Both the position numbers and the translations under genes were made by a program. Positions 1 to 9,531 of a stretch of 64,000 nucleotides of DNA are shown here, piece by piece. Numbering within the stretch: the first letter of the stretch is position 1; each line of letters starts with the position of its first letter. A model generated the notes under the pieces. It ran no database searches. It was not told where the DNA came from and saw only the letters and a list, made by a program, of their open reading frames with translations. Source of the DNA: an uncultured Alphaproteobacteria bacterium (lineage in GTDB: Bacteria; Pseudomonadota; Alphaproteobacteria; HIMB59; GCA-002718135); NCBI GenBank assembly GCA_902580765.1, contig CACHLW010000005.1, positions 1-64,000 on the forward strand. Direction: 5' to 3'.

Positions 1-718
1 GACTTTTTGAAACTTTTGTTATAAAATTATTATAAACATCATCAACAATACTTTGTAAGTGTTTAATTTCATCGCTTCTAGGTCGTCTAAATGGATTAAA
101 CAAATCTTTTCCTTCTCCAGCATTTTGGTTAAAAACTTCTATTCCTTCTTTAGTTTCAATTGTCTGACCAAAAATTCCTGAAGATAGACTTGTCGGTGTA
201 TTATAGAAAAACCAACTTGGTCCACTGACTCCTATACTACCAATAATAGATCCATATGACGCGAATATCTTATCAGCTGTTGTTGCAACCCAATATCCCC
301 CAGATGCTAAAATCTCCTTTGTATAAAAATATATTTTAGTATCTGTGTTTTTCTTAAATTCATAAATAATTTGTTCCAACTCAGCAGTAGCACTTACTGT
401 TCCACCTGGAGAATTAATGTTTATAATTAGAGCCTTAATTTCTAGTTCTTTCAATTCTTCTAAATAAGATTTTACCTGCGAGGGATTGATGTAATCGTAA
501 AGATTATTTCCTAAAACATTGCTGTTATTATTAAATATTGGCCCATTTAAATTAATATTAGCTATAATATTATTTGAACTAGGTATACCTTCAGTCATTA
601 CAAACTGTTTTTTTTCTAGTTCATTTGAAAAATTAAGTAACAAATTAATAATTATTATAAAAATTAATAATGCACTCAAAAAACCAAGAGTTCTAAAAAA
701 AACACTGAAAAATATCAT
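1..718 (-). CDS. sppA: Signal peptide peptidase SppA, S49 family (3' end off window)
   Basis: This ORF is not in the supplied track because it runs off the left edge; I translated it from the complement. About 239 residues are visible. An N-terminal membrane segment (about residues 10-29, FLSALLIFIIIINLLL) is followed by the S49 ClpP-like fold. The motif INSPGGTVSA at 101-110 and LASGGYWVA at about 137-145 are typical; Ser139 would be the nucleophile, and Lys194 in GEGKDLF lies about 55 residues later, close to the Ser-Lys spacing of short bacterial SppA. The family cleaves remnant signal peptides and membrane protein fragments in the inner membrane. It is transcribed divergently from groES. 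The C-terminus cannot be judged. Confidence 0.9.
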   Translation of the reverse strand, partial: MIFFSVFFRTLGFLSALLIFIIIINLLLNFSNELEKKQFVMTEGIPSSNNIIANINLNGPIFNNNSNVLGNNLYDYINPSQVKSYLEELKELEIKALIININSPGGTVSATAELEQIIYEFKKNTDTKIYFYTKEILASGGYWVATTADKIFASYGSIIGSIGVSGPSWFFYNTPTSLSSGIFGQTIETKEGIEVFNQNAGEGKDLFNPFRRPRSDEIKHLQSIVDDVYNNFITKVSKS

Positions 719-771
719 TTTTTTTTAAAATAGCATAACTTTGGCTAATTCGAATTTTTTTTTGTTTTCTT

Positions 772-799
772 CTTGAATAGACTTTAATAATGCTTAAAT
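772..799 (+). promoter_or_regulatory. Candidate RpoH (sigma-32) promoter of groESL
   Basis: CTTG at 772-775, a 17-base spacer and CTTAAAT at 793-799 approximate the alphaproteobacterial heat-shock promoter CTTG-N17/18-CYTATNT with one mismatch. The start site would fall at about 806, inside the CIRCE element just downstream. RpoH is encoded in this same window. The call is by eye; an alternative TATAAT at 812-817 lies in the CIRCE spacer but has no convincing -35 partner. Confidence 0.45.
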
Positions 800-801
800 A
801 A

Positions 802-828
802 CTAGCACTCTTATAATGAGAGTGCTAA
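802..828 (+). promoter_or_regulatory. CIRCE element (HrcA operator) upstream of groES
   Basis: CTAGCACTC, nine bases TTATAATGA, then GAGTGCTAA match the CIRCE consensus TTAGCACTC-N9-GAGTGCTAA at all but one base. HrcA binds this inverted repeat to repress groESL when GroEL is sufficient. It lies 43 bases before the groES start codon, the usual position. HrcA is not in the window but should be encoded elsewhere. Confidence 0.95.
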
Positions 829-870
829 TAAAAAATTATTTAATTTCAATTAGTTAACAAAAGAGGAAAT

Positions 871-1176
871 ATGAAATTTAGACCTTTACATGATAGAGTC
901 TTAGTAAAAAGAGTAGACTCTGATCAAAAAACTGCAGGGGGAATAATTATCCCTGATACTGCTCAAGAAAAACCAATGGAAGGTGAAGTATTAGAAATTG
1001 GTTCTGGAGCAAGAGATGAAACAGGAAAACTAGTACCGTTGGATGTCAAAAAAGGAGATAAAATACTTTTTGGAAAATGGTCTGGTACTGAAGTAAAAAT
1101 GAATGGTGACGACTTTTTGATAATGAAAGAATCTGACATCATGGGAATTATAACTTCAGGTAAGAAAAAGAAATAG
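871..1176 (+). CDS. groES: Co-chaperonin GroES
   Basis: The 101-residue product starts [14 protein letters not shown], the standard Cpn10 N-terminus, and includes the mobile-loop region [16 protein letters not shown] at about 21-36 that docks onto GroEL. GroES caps the GroEL ring and drives encapsulated folding in the cytoplasm. A clear ribosome binding site (aagagg) precedes the ATG. It is the first gene of a two-gene operon with groEL, controlled by CIRCE and probably RpoH. The C-terminal GKKKK tail is slightly long and basic. Confidence 0.98.
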   Translation: MKFRPLHDRVLVKRVDSDQKTAGGIIIPDTAQEKPMEGEVLEIGSGARDETGKLVPLDVKKGDKILFGKWSGTEVKMNGDDFLIMKESDIMGIITSGKKKK

Positions 1177-1179
1177 TAA

Positions 1180-2865
<1,686 letters not shown>

Positions 2866-2885
2866 TTATAAAATAAATTTTAAAG

Positions 2886-2916
2886 AAAGGGGCAAATTTA
2901 TTTGCCCTTTTTTTTT
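2886..2916 (+). terminator. Rho-independent terminator of groESL
   Basis: The stem GGGCAAA (2890-2896) and TTTGCCC (2901-2907) closes on a TTTA loop, extended by flanking A/T pairs, and is followed by a run of nine T. The T-run reaches the stop codon of the convergent glutathione peroxidase gene, so the element may act weakly in both directions. Confidence 0.9.
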
Positions 2917-3451
2917 AGATTAAACGATCAATCTGATTAGTAATTTTCGAACTGTCTGGCTTTGTCATAGAAGACCAAGATTTAATAAGATGTCCATTTC
3001 TATCAAATAAATATTTGTAAAAATTCCATTTTGGTTTTTCGTTATACTCTTCCTCAATCCATGCATAAATTGGATGAGCATTGCTTCCTTTCACATCCAT
3101 TGGTGAAGAGGTAACAAAACCTACCCCGTAATTAACTAAACAAATTTGTTTAATTTCTTCGGCGTCTAAGTACTCTTGATTGAAGGAATTACTTGTTGTA
3201 GCTATTATTGTTAAATCGCTATTTTTATAGCTCAAAAATAAATTTTGGAGGTCAGCATACTGAGGGGTGAAACCACACCTAGAGGCTGTATTCACTATTA
3301 AAATTGGCTTACCATCAAACTTCTCTAAATTTACTTGATTACCGTCTATATCTTCAAATGAAAAATCGTATAAATTCACTGTCTCATTAGCTAATAATGT
3401 ATTCTTTAAGTTAAGCATAATCAAAAAAACAAGTAAAAATTTAAATTTCAT
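2915..3451 (-). CDS. Exported glutathione peroxidase-family protein
   Basis: The 178-residue protein begins with a signal peptide (MKFKFLLVFLIMLNLKNTLLA) and continues with a thioredoxin-fold GPx domain. The peroxidatic cysteine is in NTASRCGFTPQY, a Cys (not selenocysteine) form; KWNFYKYLFDRNG supplies the conserved Trp and Asn. GPx-family enzymes reduce peroxides, in bacteria usually with thioredoxin. The motif normally reading NQFGxQE is altered here to NSFNQE, so the tetrad Gln may be lost or shifted. Export points to a periplasmic role. It is convergent with groEL and divergent from mscS across 26 bases. Confidence 0.88.
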   Translation of the reverse strand: MKFKFLLVFLIMLNLKNTLLANETVNLYDFSFEDIDGNQVNLEKFDGKPILIVNTASRCGFTPQYADLQNLFLSYKNSDLTIIATTSNSFNQEYLDAEEIKQICLVNYGVGFVTSSPMDVKGSNAHPIYAWIEEEYNEKPKWNFYKYLFDRNGHLIKSWSSMTKPDSSKITNQIDRLI

Positions 3452-3477
3452 GTTAGTGAGTAATAAATATATCGCTT

Positions 3478-4614
3478 ATGGAAACATTCAATAGCTTTAC
3501 CGACCTTTTTTTTGATGTTTGGAATAACGGTGTTTTTGGCATAAATGCTACAGATATCATAGTAAGTCTTGTAATTTTCCTTCTTTTTTATTTACTCAGA
3601 AGGCTTATAGCTAGATTTATTCTTAATCGATTATCAAGAATTGTTTCAAAAACTTCCAATCAAATTGATGACGCTGTTATTGAAGTACTTGATGGGCCAT
3701 TAAAATTTCTCCCTGTCGTTTTAGGTTTCTTTATAGCTTCTTCATATTTAAATGTTTCTGATAACAACCAAGATTTTTTAGATTTACTAAACAGATCATT
3801 AATTACAATTTTTATATTTTGGCTACTGCATCAATTGATAATACCGTTTTCATTTGTAATAAAAAACTTTGAGTCAAAAATTTCAAAACCTTTAGTTGAT
3901 TGGACTCTTAAAGGTTTAAAAATTCTTGTTATTGTTCTTGGAGCAGTAGCAATTTTAGAATTGTGGGGAATAAGAGTGGGACCAGTAATTGCAGGATTAG
4001 GTTTATTTGGTGTAGCCGTTGCACTGGGTGCTCAAGATTTATTTAAAAATTTAATTAGTGGTATAATGATACTAATGGAAAAGAGGTTTACTGTTGGTGA
4101 TGTTATATTAGTATCAGGTGAAGTAGAGGGAGTTGTTGAACAAATTGGCTTTAGATCTACACTAGTTAGAAGATTTGATTCAACTCCAGTAATGGTTCCA
4201 AATTATAAATTTGCAGAGCAGTCTGTAACTAATTACACTAGAAGACATCATAGACGAATAAGATGGTTAATTGGATTAGAATATAGAACTAGTATTGATC
4301 AATTAAAAAATATCAGAGACGAAATAAATAATTTAATTGAATTAGATGAAAACTTTGCAAAAAATCAAAATGCAAGTTTCTATGTTCGAATAGATAGTTT
4401 TTCTGATAGTTCTATTGATATGCTAGTGCAAACATTTACTGTTACTAATGATTGGGCAGAATTTTTAAAAATAAAAGAAAATCTTGCTGTCAAAATAATA
4501 GAAATAGTTGAAAATAATGAAGCTGGTTTTGCTTTTCCAAGTCAATCACTTTATGTTGAAAAATTATCAGATGAAAAAACAGAAATTTTTAATCCTCAAT
4601 CTACTAATAAATAA
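3478..4614 (+). CDS. MscS-type mechanosensitive channel
   Basis: This 378-residue inner-membrane protein has several N-terminal membrane helices (about 23-45, 75-90, 105-125, 145-165) and a pore-lining TM3 (IAGLGLFGVAVALGAQDLFK) rich in Gly and Ala as in MscS. The following FTVGDVILVSGEVEGVVE begins the cytoplasmic beta domain. Such channels open under membrane tension to release solutes during osmotic downshock. It is larger than E. coli MscS because of extra N-terminal helices. Its stop overlaps the start of the next gene (TAATG), indicating co-transcription and coupling. Confidence 0.92.
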   Translation: METFNSFTDLFFDVWNNGVFGINATDIIVSLVIFLLFYLLRRLIARFILNRLSRIVSKTSNQIDDAVIEVLDGPLKFLPVVLGFFIASSYLNVSDNNQDFLDLLNRSLITIFIFWLLHQLIIPFSFVIKNFESKISKPLVDWTLKGLKILVIVLGAVAILELWGIRVGPVIAGLGLFGVAVALGAQDLFKNLISGIMILMEKRFTVGDVILVSGEVEGVVEQIGFRSTLVRRFDSTPVMVPNYKFAEQSVTNYTRRHHRRIRWLIGLEYRTSIDQLKNIRDEINNLIELDENFAKNQNASFYVRIDSFSDSSIDMLVQTFTVTNDWAEFLKIKENLAVKIIEIVENNEAGFAFPSQSLYVEKLSDEKTEIFNPQSTNK

Positions 4615-5618
4615 TGAATGAAAATAATCGCGTAATTTCTGGCTCTCTTTTTATATTGGCAAGTATCGCTGTTGCATTTATTTTAAATTTCTCTCAACCT
4701 ATAATGGTCCCGTTTGTTTTAGCACTTCTTTTAAGAATATTAATTGATCCAATAATTGATTTTCAGACTATAAATCTTCGCGTACACAGATTTATAGCAG
4801 TTTTTATTAGTATTTGTTTAATTGTACTTTTATTCTCAATTATAGTTCCTTTTATTGTTTCTTCTGTGGCAACATTTTTAGAGTCTGCAGATGACTATAA
4901 TCAAAAAGTAATCATTTTAATTGAGGCAATCATAATACAGCTTCAACAATTTGAAATTGATATTGATAGAGAAACAATCAGAAATACAATTGCAGAGTTA
5001 CCAATTACTAATTGGGCTGGAACCATATTAAGTAATAGTGCAAATTTTATCTCAAAGTTTCTCCTAGTTGTAATAATAACTCTTTTTTTATTACTTGGCA
5101 CACCTCCTAAGAATACCTCTGATGAGTGGAACGATATTATTAGATTAGTAAAAAAATATATATTTACAAAATTTTTAACATCAGCTTTTACAGGTATTGC
5201 AGCAGGATTAATTTATTGGCTATTAGGTTTAGAATTAGCTTTTATATTTGGGAGCTTAACATTTATTTTAAATTTTATCCCTGTTATTGGTTCAGTAATA
5301 GCTGTTTTACTTCCATTACCAATAGCATTCCTTCAATATAACGATCCATCACTAGTTGTACTAATTATAATTTTACCTACTATTATTCATCAAATAGTAG
5401 GAAATTTTGTAGAACCAAAAATATTTGGTGAGAGTTTTGGATTACATCCAATTACGATTCTTTTATCTTTAATTTTCTGGGGAATGATTTGGGGGTTCAT
5501 TGGAGTTCTTCTTGCAGCACCTTTGACTGCAATCATTAGAATTTCATTTGAAAGATTTGAAACAACCAAACAAATTGCAAGATTATTAGAAGGTAAGATT
5601 CATATTAAAGAAAATTAA
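4614..5618 (+). CDS. AI-2E family transporter (PerM/YdgG-like permease)
   Basis: This 334-residue polytopic membrane protein has two N-terminal helices (about 9-65), a soluble segment with amphipathic helices (about 85-135), and C-terminal helices containing GSLTFILNFIPVIGSVIAVL and the conserved FVEPKIFGESFGLHP stretch. That layout is typical of the AI-2E/PerM family. Substrates vary (autoinducer-2 export, Na+/H+ exchange); specificity cannot be read here. It is translationally coupled to mscS. Its TAA shares a TTAA tetranucleotide with the stop of convergent recX. Confidence 0.88.
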   Translation: MNENNRVISGSLFILASIAVAFILNFSQPIMVPFVLALLLRILIDPIIDFQTINLRVHRFIAVFISICLIVLLFSIIVPFIVSSVATFLESADDYNQKVIILIEAIIIQLQQFEIDIDRETIRNTIAELPITNWAGTILSNSANFISKFLLVVIITLFLLLGTPPKNTSDEWNDIIRLVKKYIFTKFLTSAFTGIAAGLIYWLLGLELAFIFGSLTFILNFIPVIGSVIAVLLPLPIAFLQYNDPSLVVLIIILPTIIHQIVGNFVEPKIFGESFGLHPITILLSLIFWGMIWGFIGVLLAAPLTAIIRISFERFETTKQIARLLEGKIHIKEN

Positions 5619-6085
5619 CTTAATATTTTTTTACATATATCATAACTAAATCCAGCCCTTGCCATTTTTGCTAATTTTTTTTCATAGCTTTCATTTTTTT
5701 CTAACAACTTCTTTTTCTTAGCAAATATTCTTGCTGACTCTAACTCCCAATTTTCATTATCTTGTTTCATTAAGTTTAAATTATTTTGAATTTGAGATTT
5801 ATTTACTCCTTTTTTTATCAAGTAATTGAAAATAAATTTTGTAGATTTTCCAGAATTTGATAAAGATAGAATTTTTGTTGCACTATATCTATCGTCATCA
5901 ATAAATTTATTTTTTTCTAATTTTAAAATTATACTTTCAATAATATCTATAAGTTTTTTTTTCTCAAAATTTGTTACATTTAATCTTAAAATTTTTCTTT
6001 TAAGTACATTTACTAAATTATTCTTTGAGGAATCGTATTTACTTAAGTAATCAACTGCGTATTTTAAGAGTTTTTTTTCGTCCAC
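5615..6085 (-). CDS. recX: RecX regulatory protein
   Basis: The protein carries the three-helix repeats of RecX, with the marker DDDRYSATKILSLSNSGKS and KKGVNKSQIQNNL, and a basic C-terminus. RecX modulates RecA filament growth. The track ORF begins at 6142, but that start overlaps the divergent ABC permease start and adds a hydrophobic leader (NHIRSFLLIYLNYLYIN) foreign to the family. A GTG at 6085 gives VDEKKLLKYAVDYLSKYDSS, which looks like a normal RecX beginning (about 156 residues). I prefer it, although no strong ribosome binding site precedes it. recA is not in the window. Confidence 0.8.
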   Translation of the reverse strand: MDEKKLLKYAVDYLSKYDSSKNNLVNVLKRKILRLNVTNFEKKKLIDIIESIILKLEKNKFIDDDRYSATKILSLSNSGKSTKFIFNYLIKKGVNKSQIQNNLNLMKQDNENWELESARIFAKKKKLLEKNESYEKKLAKMARAGFSYDICKKILS

Positions 6086-6133
6086 TAAATTAATATACAA
6101 ATAATTTAAATATATTAAAAGAAAACTCCTAAT

Positions 6134-6904
6134 ATGATTCACTATAATTATCTTTGTTTTCTTACATTAGTAAAAAAAGAAGTGTTTAGGTTCTTAAAAG
6201 TTGGAATACAAACTGTGATTGGACCAGCCATTAGCTCTTTATTATTTCTAGCTGTTTTTAGTCTGGCTCTCGGTAGATCTGTAAATTCAATAAATGGTAT
6301 TGATCTTCCTTATTTTATCGCACCTGGTTTGATAATGATGACTATGCTTCAAAACTCTTTTGCCAATTCCGCATCAAGTATCGGTCAATCAAAATTTCAA
6401 GGTAATATTGTAGACATATTAATGGCCCCATTAAACAATGTTGAATTAGCATTCGGATTTATAATTGGCTCAGTTTGCAGGGGTGTTGTGTGCGGTATAG
6501 TAACTACTTTAGGAGTTATGATATTTGTACCTCTTCAGGTTCATTCTTATACGGCACTACTATTTTTCACATTAATGGGATGCACAATGATGGGAACTTT
6601 GGGTACAATTGTCGGCATTTGGGCGGACAAATGGGATCAACAACAAGGTATAACTAACTTTATTGTTTTACCTCTTACTTTTTTATCAGGAACATTCTAT
6701 TCAATTTCAAGACTTCCTGATTTTTGGCAGACAGTTTCTTCATTTAATCCATTCTTTTACAATATTGATGGCTTCAGATATGCTTTTACGGGTATTTCTG
6801 ATAGCTCGTTAATCCATGGCTCAATATTCTTAATAATTATTAATATTATATTAATTTTAATATGCTATTTTATGTTTCTCAAAGGATATAAAATTAAATT
6901 TTAA
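6134..6904 (+). CDS. ABC-2 type transporter permease (YadH-like)
   Basis: The 256-residue protein has six predicted membrane helices and the N-terminal signature LVKKEVFRFLKVGIQTVIGP, which resembles YadH-type permeases and NodJ-like exporters. A conserved segment LPLTFLSGTFYSISRLPDFW lies before the last helices. These permeases pair with a separate ATPase to export lipids, polysaccharides or drugs. No ABC ATPase lies next to it in this window, so the partner must be elsewhere. It is followed by argD after two bases, probably simple co-transcription rather than shared function. Confidence 0.85.
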   Translation: MIHYNYLCFLTLVKKEVFRFLKVGIQTVIGPAISSLLFLAVFSLALGRSVNSINGIDLPYFIAPGLIMMTMLQNSFANSASSIGQSKFQGNIVDILMAPLNNVELAFGFIIGSVCRGVVCGIVTTLGVMIFVPLQVHSYTALLFFTLMGCTMMGTLGTIVGIWADKWDQQQGITNFIVLPLTFLSGTFYSISRLPDFWQTVSSFNPFFYNIDGFRYAFTGISDSSLIHGSIFLIIINIILILICYFMFLKGYKIKF

Positions 6905-6906
6905 AT

Positions 6907-8085
6907 ATGGTTAACAAACCCTTATCAAATGTTATGCCAACTTATGGCAATAAAACTCTTGAATTTGTAAAAGGAAAAGGATGTTATTTATACACTAGTC
7001 AAAACAAAAAGTATTTAGATTTTGCAAGTGGAATAGCTGTAAACTCTCTTGGTCATTGTCATCCAAAACTAATAGAGGCACTGAATAAGCAATCAAAACA
7101 ACTCTGGCATGTTTCAAACTTATATAAAATAAAAAAACAAGAACAATTTGCAAAATTACTTTGTAAAAATTCTTTTGCAGACAAAGTGTTTTTTACTAAT
7201 TCTGGAACTGAGTCTATTGAATGTGGAATTAAAATAATAAGAGGATATCATTCCTATCACAAGACTAATAAAACAGAGATTATTACTTTTGATGGCGCTT
7301 TCCATGGCAGAACTTATGGAGCTCTTTCAGCACAAAAAAACAATAAATATTCTAAAGGTTTTGGCCCTATGCTTAAAGGCTTTAAACAAATTGAATTTAA
7401 TAATGAAAAAAAATTAATCTCGGCAATAAACAAAAAAACAGCTGGTATCATTATTGAACCAATTCAAGGAGAAGGAGGTATTCGTCCTGCTAATCTAAGT
7501 TTTTTAAAACTATTAAGAGACATCTGTAATGAAAAAAAAATTTTACTTTTTTTTGACGAAGTTCAATGTGGATTTGGTAGATCTGGTAAATTATTCTCTC
7601 ATGAATGGGCAAAAATAAAACCTGACATCATGTCTGTTGCAAAAGGTATAGGATCGGGTTTTCCACTTGGAGCTTGCATGTCAACAAACAAGGCATGTGT
7701 TGCAATGACTAAGGGTAGTCATGGATCAACCTATGGTGGTAATCCGTTAGCTATGAGTGTAGGTTTAGAAGTTTTAAAAGTTATCTCTAATAAAACATTT
7801 CTTTCAAAGATTGATAAAACTGCTAGATATTTTTGGAAAAATTTAAAAGAATTAGAGAATATATCTAATATTATTTCAGAGGTTAGAGGTGCAGGACTTT
7901 TATTGGGAATTAAAACAAATATTAGCAATATAGATTTTTCTGAACAACTTAAAAAAAATAAATTACTAAATGTACCTGCGGCAGATAATACAGTAAGATT
8001 AGCTCCACCACTTATTGTATCTTATAAAGAGATTGATGAATCAATTTCAATAATTAAAAAAAGTATGAAAGAATTATCTAAATGA
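6907..8085 (+). CDS. argD: Acetylornithine aminotransferase
   Basis: This 392-residue class III PLP aminotransferase has FASGIAVNSLGHCHP near the N-terminus, the FTNSGTESIECGIK cofactor region, and the Schiff-base lysine in SVAKGIGSGFPLGA. It converts N-acetylglutamate semialdehyde to N-acetylornithine in arginine synthesis. The N-terminal sequence and its pairing with argF favour ArgD over other class III aminotransferases. The gene begins two bases after the ABC permease and overlaps argF by four bases (ATGA). Confidence 0.95.
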   Translation: MVNKPLSNVMPTYGNKTLEFVKGKGCYLYTSQNKKYLDFASGIAVNSLGHCHPKLIEALNKQSKQLWHVSNLYKIKKQEQFAKLLCKNSFADKVFFTNSGTESIECGIKIIRGYHSYHKTNKTEIITFDGAFHGRTYGALSAQKNNKYSKGFGPMLKGFKQIEFNNEKKLISAINKKTAGIIIEPIQGEGGIRPANLSFLKLLRDICNEKKILLFFDEVQCGFGRSGKLFSHEWAKIKPDIMSVAKGIGSGFPLGACMSTNKACVAMTKGSHGSTYGGNPLAMSVGLEVLKVISNKTFLSKIDKTARYFWKNLKELENISNIISEVRGAGLLLGIKTNISNIDFSEQLKKNKLLNVPAADNTVRLAPPLIVSYKEIDESISIIKKSMKELSK

Positions 8086-8975
8086 AACATTTTATTGATA
8101 TTAACAATTTTAAAAAAAAAGAAATTGATGAAATAATTTCACTTGCAAAAAAAATAAAAAAAAATCCAAAAAAATATTCTACTTTATGTAGAAATAAAAC
8201 TCTCGGTTTAATTTTTGAAAAGCAGTCACTAAGAACACGATTAAGCTTCAATGTAGGAATGCAAAAATTAGGGGGTTTTGTTTTAGAACTGCAAAGTAAA
8301 GATATTGGTTTTGATAATAAAAGAGAAAAAGCAGAAGATGTTCTTAATGTATTAAGTCAATATATTGATTGTTTGATGATAAGAAATAATAACCACAAAC
8401 AAATAGTAAATTTAAGCAAAGAAAATATTATTCCAATAATTAATGGCCTAACCGAATATAGTCATCCATGTCAAATACTTGGAGATTTTTTAACGCTTCA
8501 AGAGAAGTTTAAAAACTATAAAAATTTAAGTATTGCTTGGATAGGTGATTATAATAATGTTTTACGTTCACTTATTCATTTGCAAAATATTTATAATTTT
8601 AAACTTAATGCTATTATGCCCAATCAAATTTTTAAAAATTATAAAAATGAATTTCTAAAATATAATAATAAAAATATCAAATATTTTGATGATCCTTTTG
8701 AAGGCGTAAAAAAATCGAATTGCATAATGACTGATGTTTGGGTTTCAATGGGTGAAAAAAATAATAAAACTAAATATTTTAAAAATTTTACTGTAAATAA
8801 GAAAGTTATGAGTAATGCATCAAATAATGCAATATTTATGCATTGCTTACCAGCAAAAAGAGGGAAGGAAGTAACTTCAGATGTACTTGATGGTAAAAAT
8901 TCTGTTGTATTACAACAAGCAAAAAATAGAATGTATATTCAACAAGCGATATTGATTTATGTACTTAAAAAATAG
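8082..8975 (+). CDS. argF: Ornithine carbamoyltransferase
   Basis: The 297-residue product carries the carbamoyl-phosphate motif SLRTRLSFNVG (family STRTR), HPCQILGDFLTL, and the ornithine-site HCLPAKRG near the C-terminus. It makes citrulline from ornithine and carbamoyl phosphate. The Thr of STRTR is Leu here, a tolerated variant in some lineages. It is coupled to argD, and the downstream lipoprotein gene starts inside its last 17 bases. The usual alphaproteobacterial neighbour hslO is absent. Confidence 0.95.
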   Translation: MKHFIDINNFKKKEIDEIISLAKKIKKNPKKYSTLCRNKTLGLIFEKQSLRTRLSFNVGMQKLGGFVLELQSKDIGFDNKREKAEDVLNVLSQYIDCLMIRNNNHKQIVNLSKENIIPIINGLTEYSHPCQILGDFLTLQEKFKNYKNLSIAWIGDYNNVLRSLIHLQNIYNFKLNAIMPNQIFKNYKNEFLKYNNKNIKYFDDPFEGVKKSNCIMTDVWVSMGEKNNKTKYFKNFTVNKKVMSNASNNAIFMHCLPAKRGKEVTSDVLDGKNSVVLQQAKNRMYIQQAILIYVLKK

Positions 8976-9531
8976 TTTTATTCTAATTTTTTTTATTATT
9001 CTGTCTTGTCAGCCAGTTGAGATATTAAAATCAGTTGAAATTGATACGGCTAGATTTGAAAAAATATCAATAAATGCTCAAATAATTGAAGTTAATAAAA
9101 AATACAATTCAGTATTTTCCAAATCTAATATTGAGGATCAAATACAAAAATCTCCAATTAATTTAATGGTTGAATGGAATAGCAAGAACATTCTTAAACT
9201 TGGAAACGAAAACAAGTTAGTTATAAATATTTTAGATGCATCTATTAAAAAAAATGAAATAATGAATGTTGGTGCTAAAAAATATGAGGAAAGAACAATA
9301 TTTAATTACGAACTATTTTATTTAGTTGAATATGAGCTTTATGATAATAGTGGTTTTTTAATAGCTAATACAATAGTAGAAACTTCAAGATCCACAACTT
9401 CTCAAAAATATATTTCTTTAAATGAAACTGAAATAATTATTAATGATTTATTAGTTTCAGCAATGAGAGATTACATAAATGAAACAAAAAACCAATTATC
9501 AATTTATATGAAAGATTATTTGAGTTTTTAA
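8959..9531 (+). CDS. Putative lipoprotein of unknown function
   Basis: The 190-residue protein starts with a hydrophobic signal ending in a lipobox-like FIILSCQP, with Cys17 as the probable lipidated residue. The rest is soluble, with mixed alpha/beta content and no motif I recognise; a stretch NLMVEWNSKNILKLGNENKL is central. It may belong to one of the alphaproteobacterial DUF lipoprotein families, but I cannot name one from sequence alone. The start overlaps argF by 17 bases, so it is in the arg operon. It ends at a TTAA shared with trkH. Confidence 0.7.
   Translation: MYLKNSFILIFFIILSCQPVEILKSVEIDTARFEKISINAQIIEVNKKYNSVFSKSNIEDQIQKSPINLMVEWNSKNILKLGNENKLVINILDASIKKNEIMNVGAKKYEERTIFNYELFYLVEYELYDNSGFLIANTIVETSRSTTSQKYISLNETEIIINDLLVSAMRDYINETKNQLSIYMKDYLSF

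Noticed and set aside
519-728. 69-residue plus-strand ORF
   Set aside because: It is antisense to the sppA N-terminal region, has no ribosome binding site and is low-complexity; the minus strand shows clear SppA motifs.
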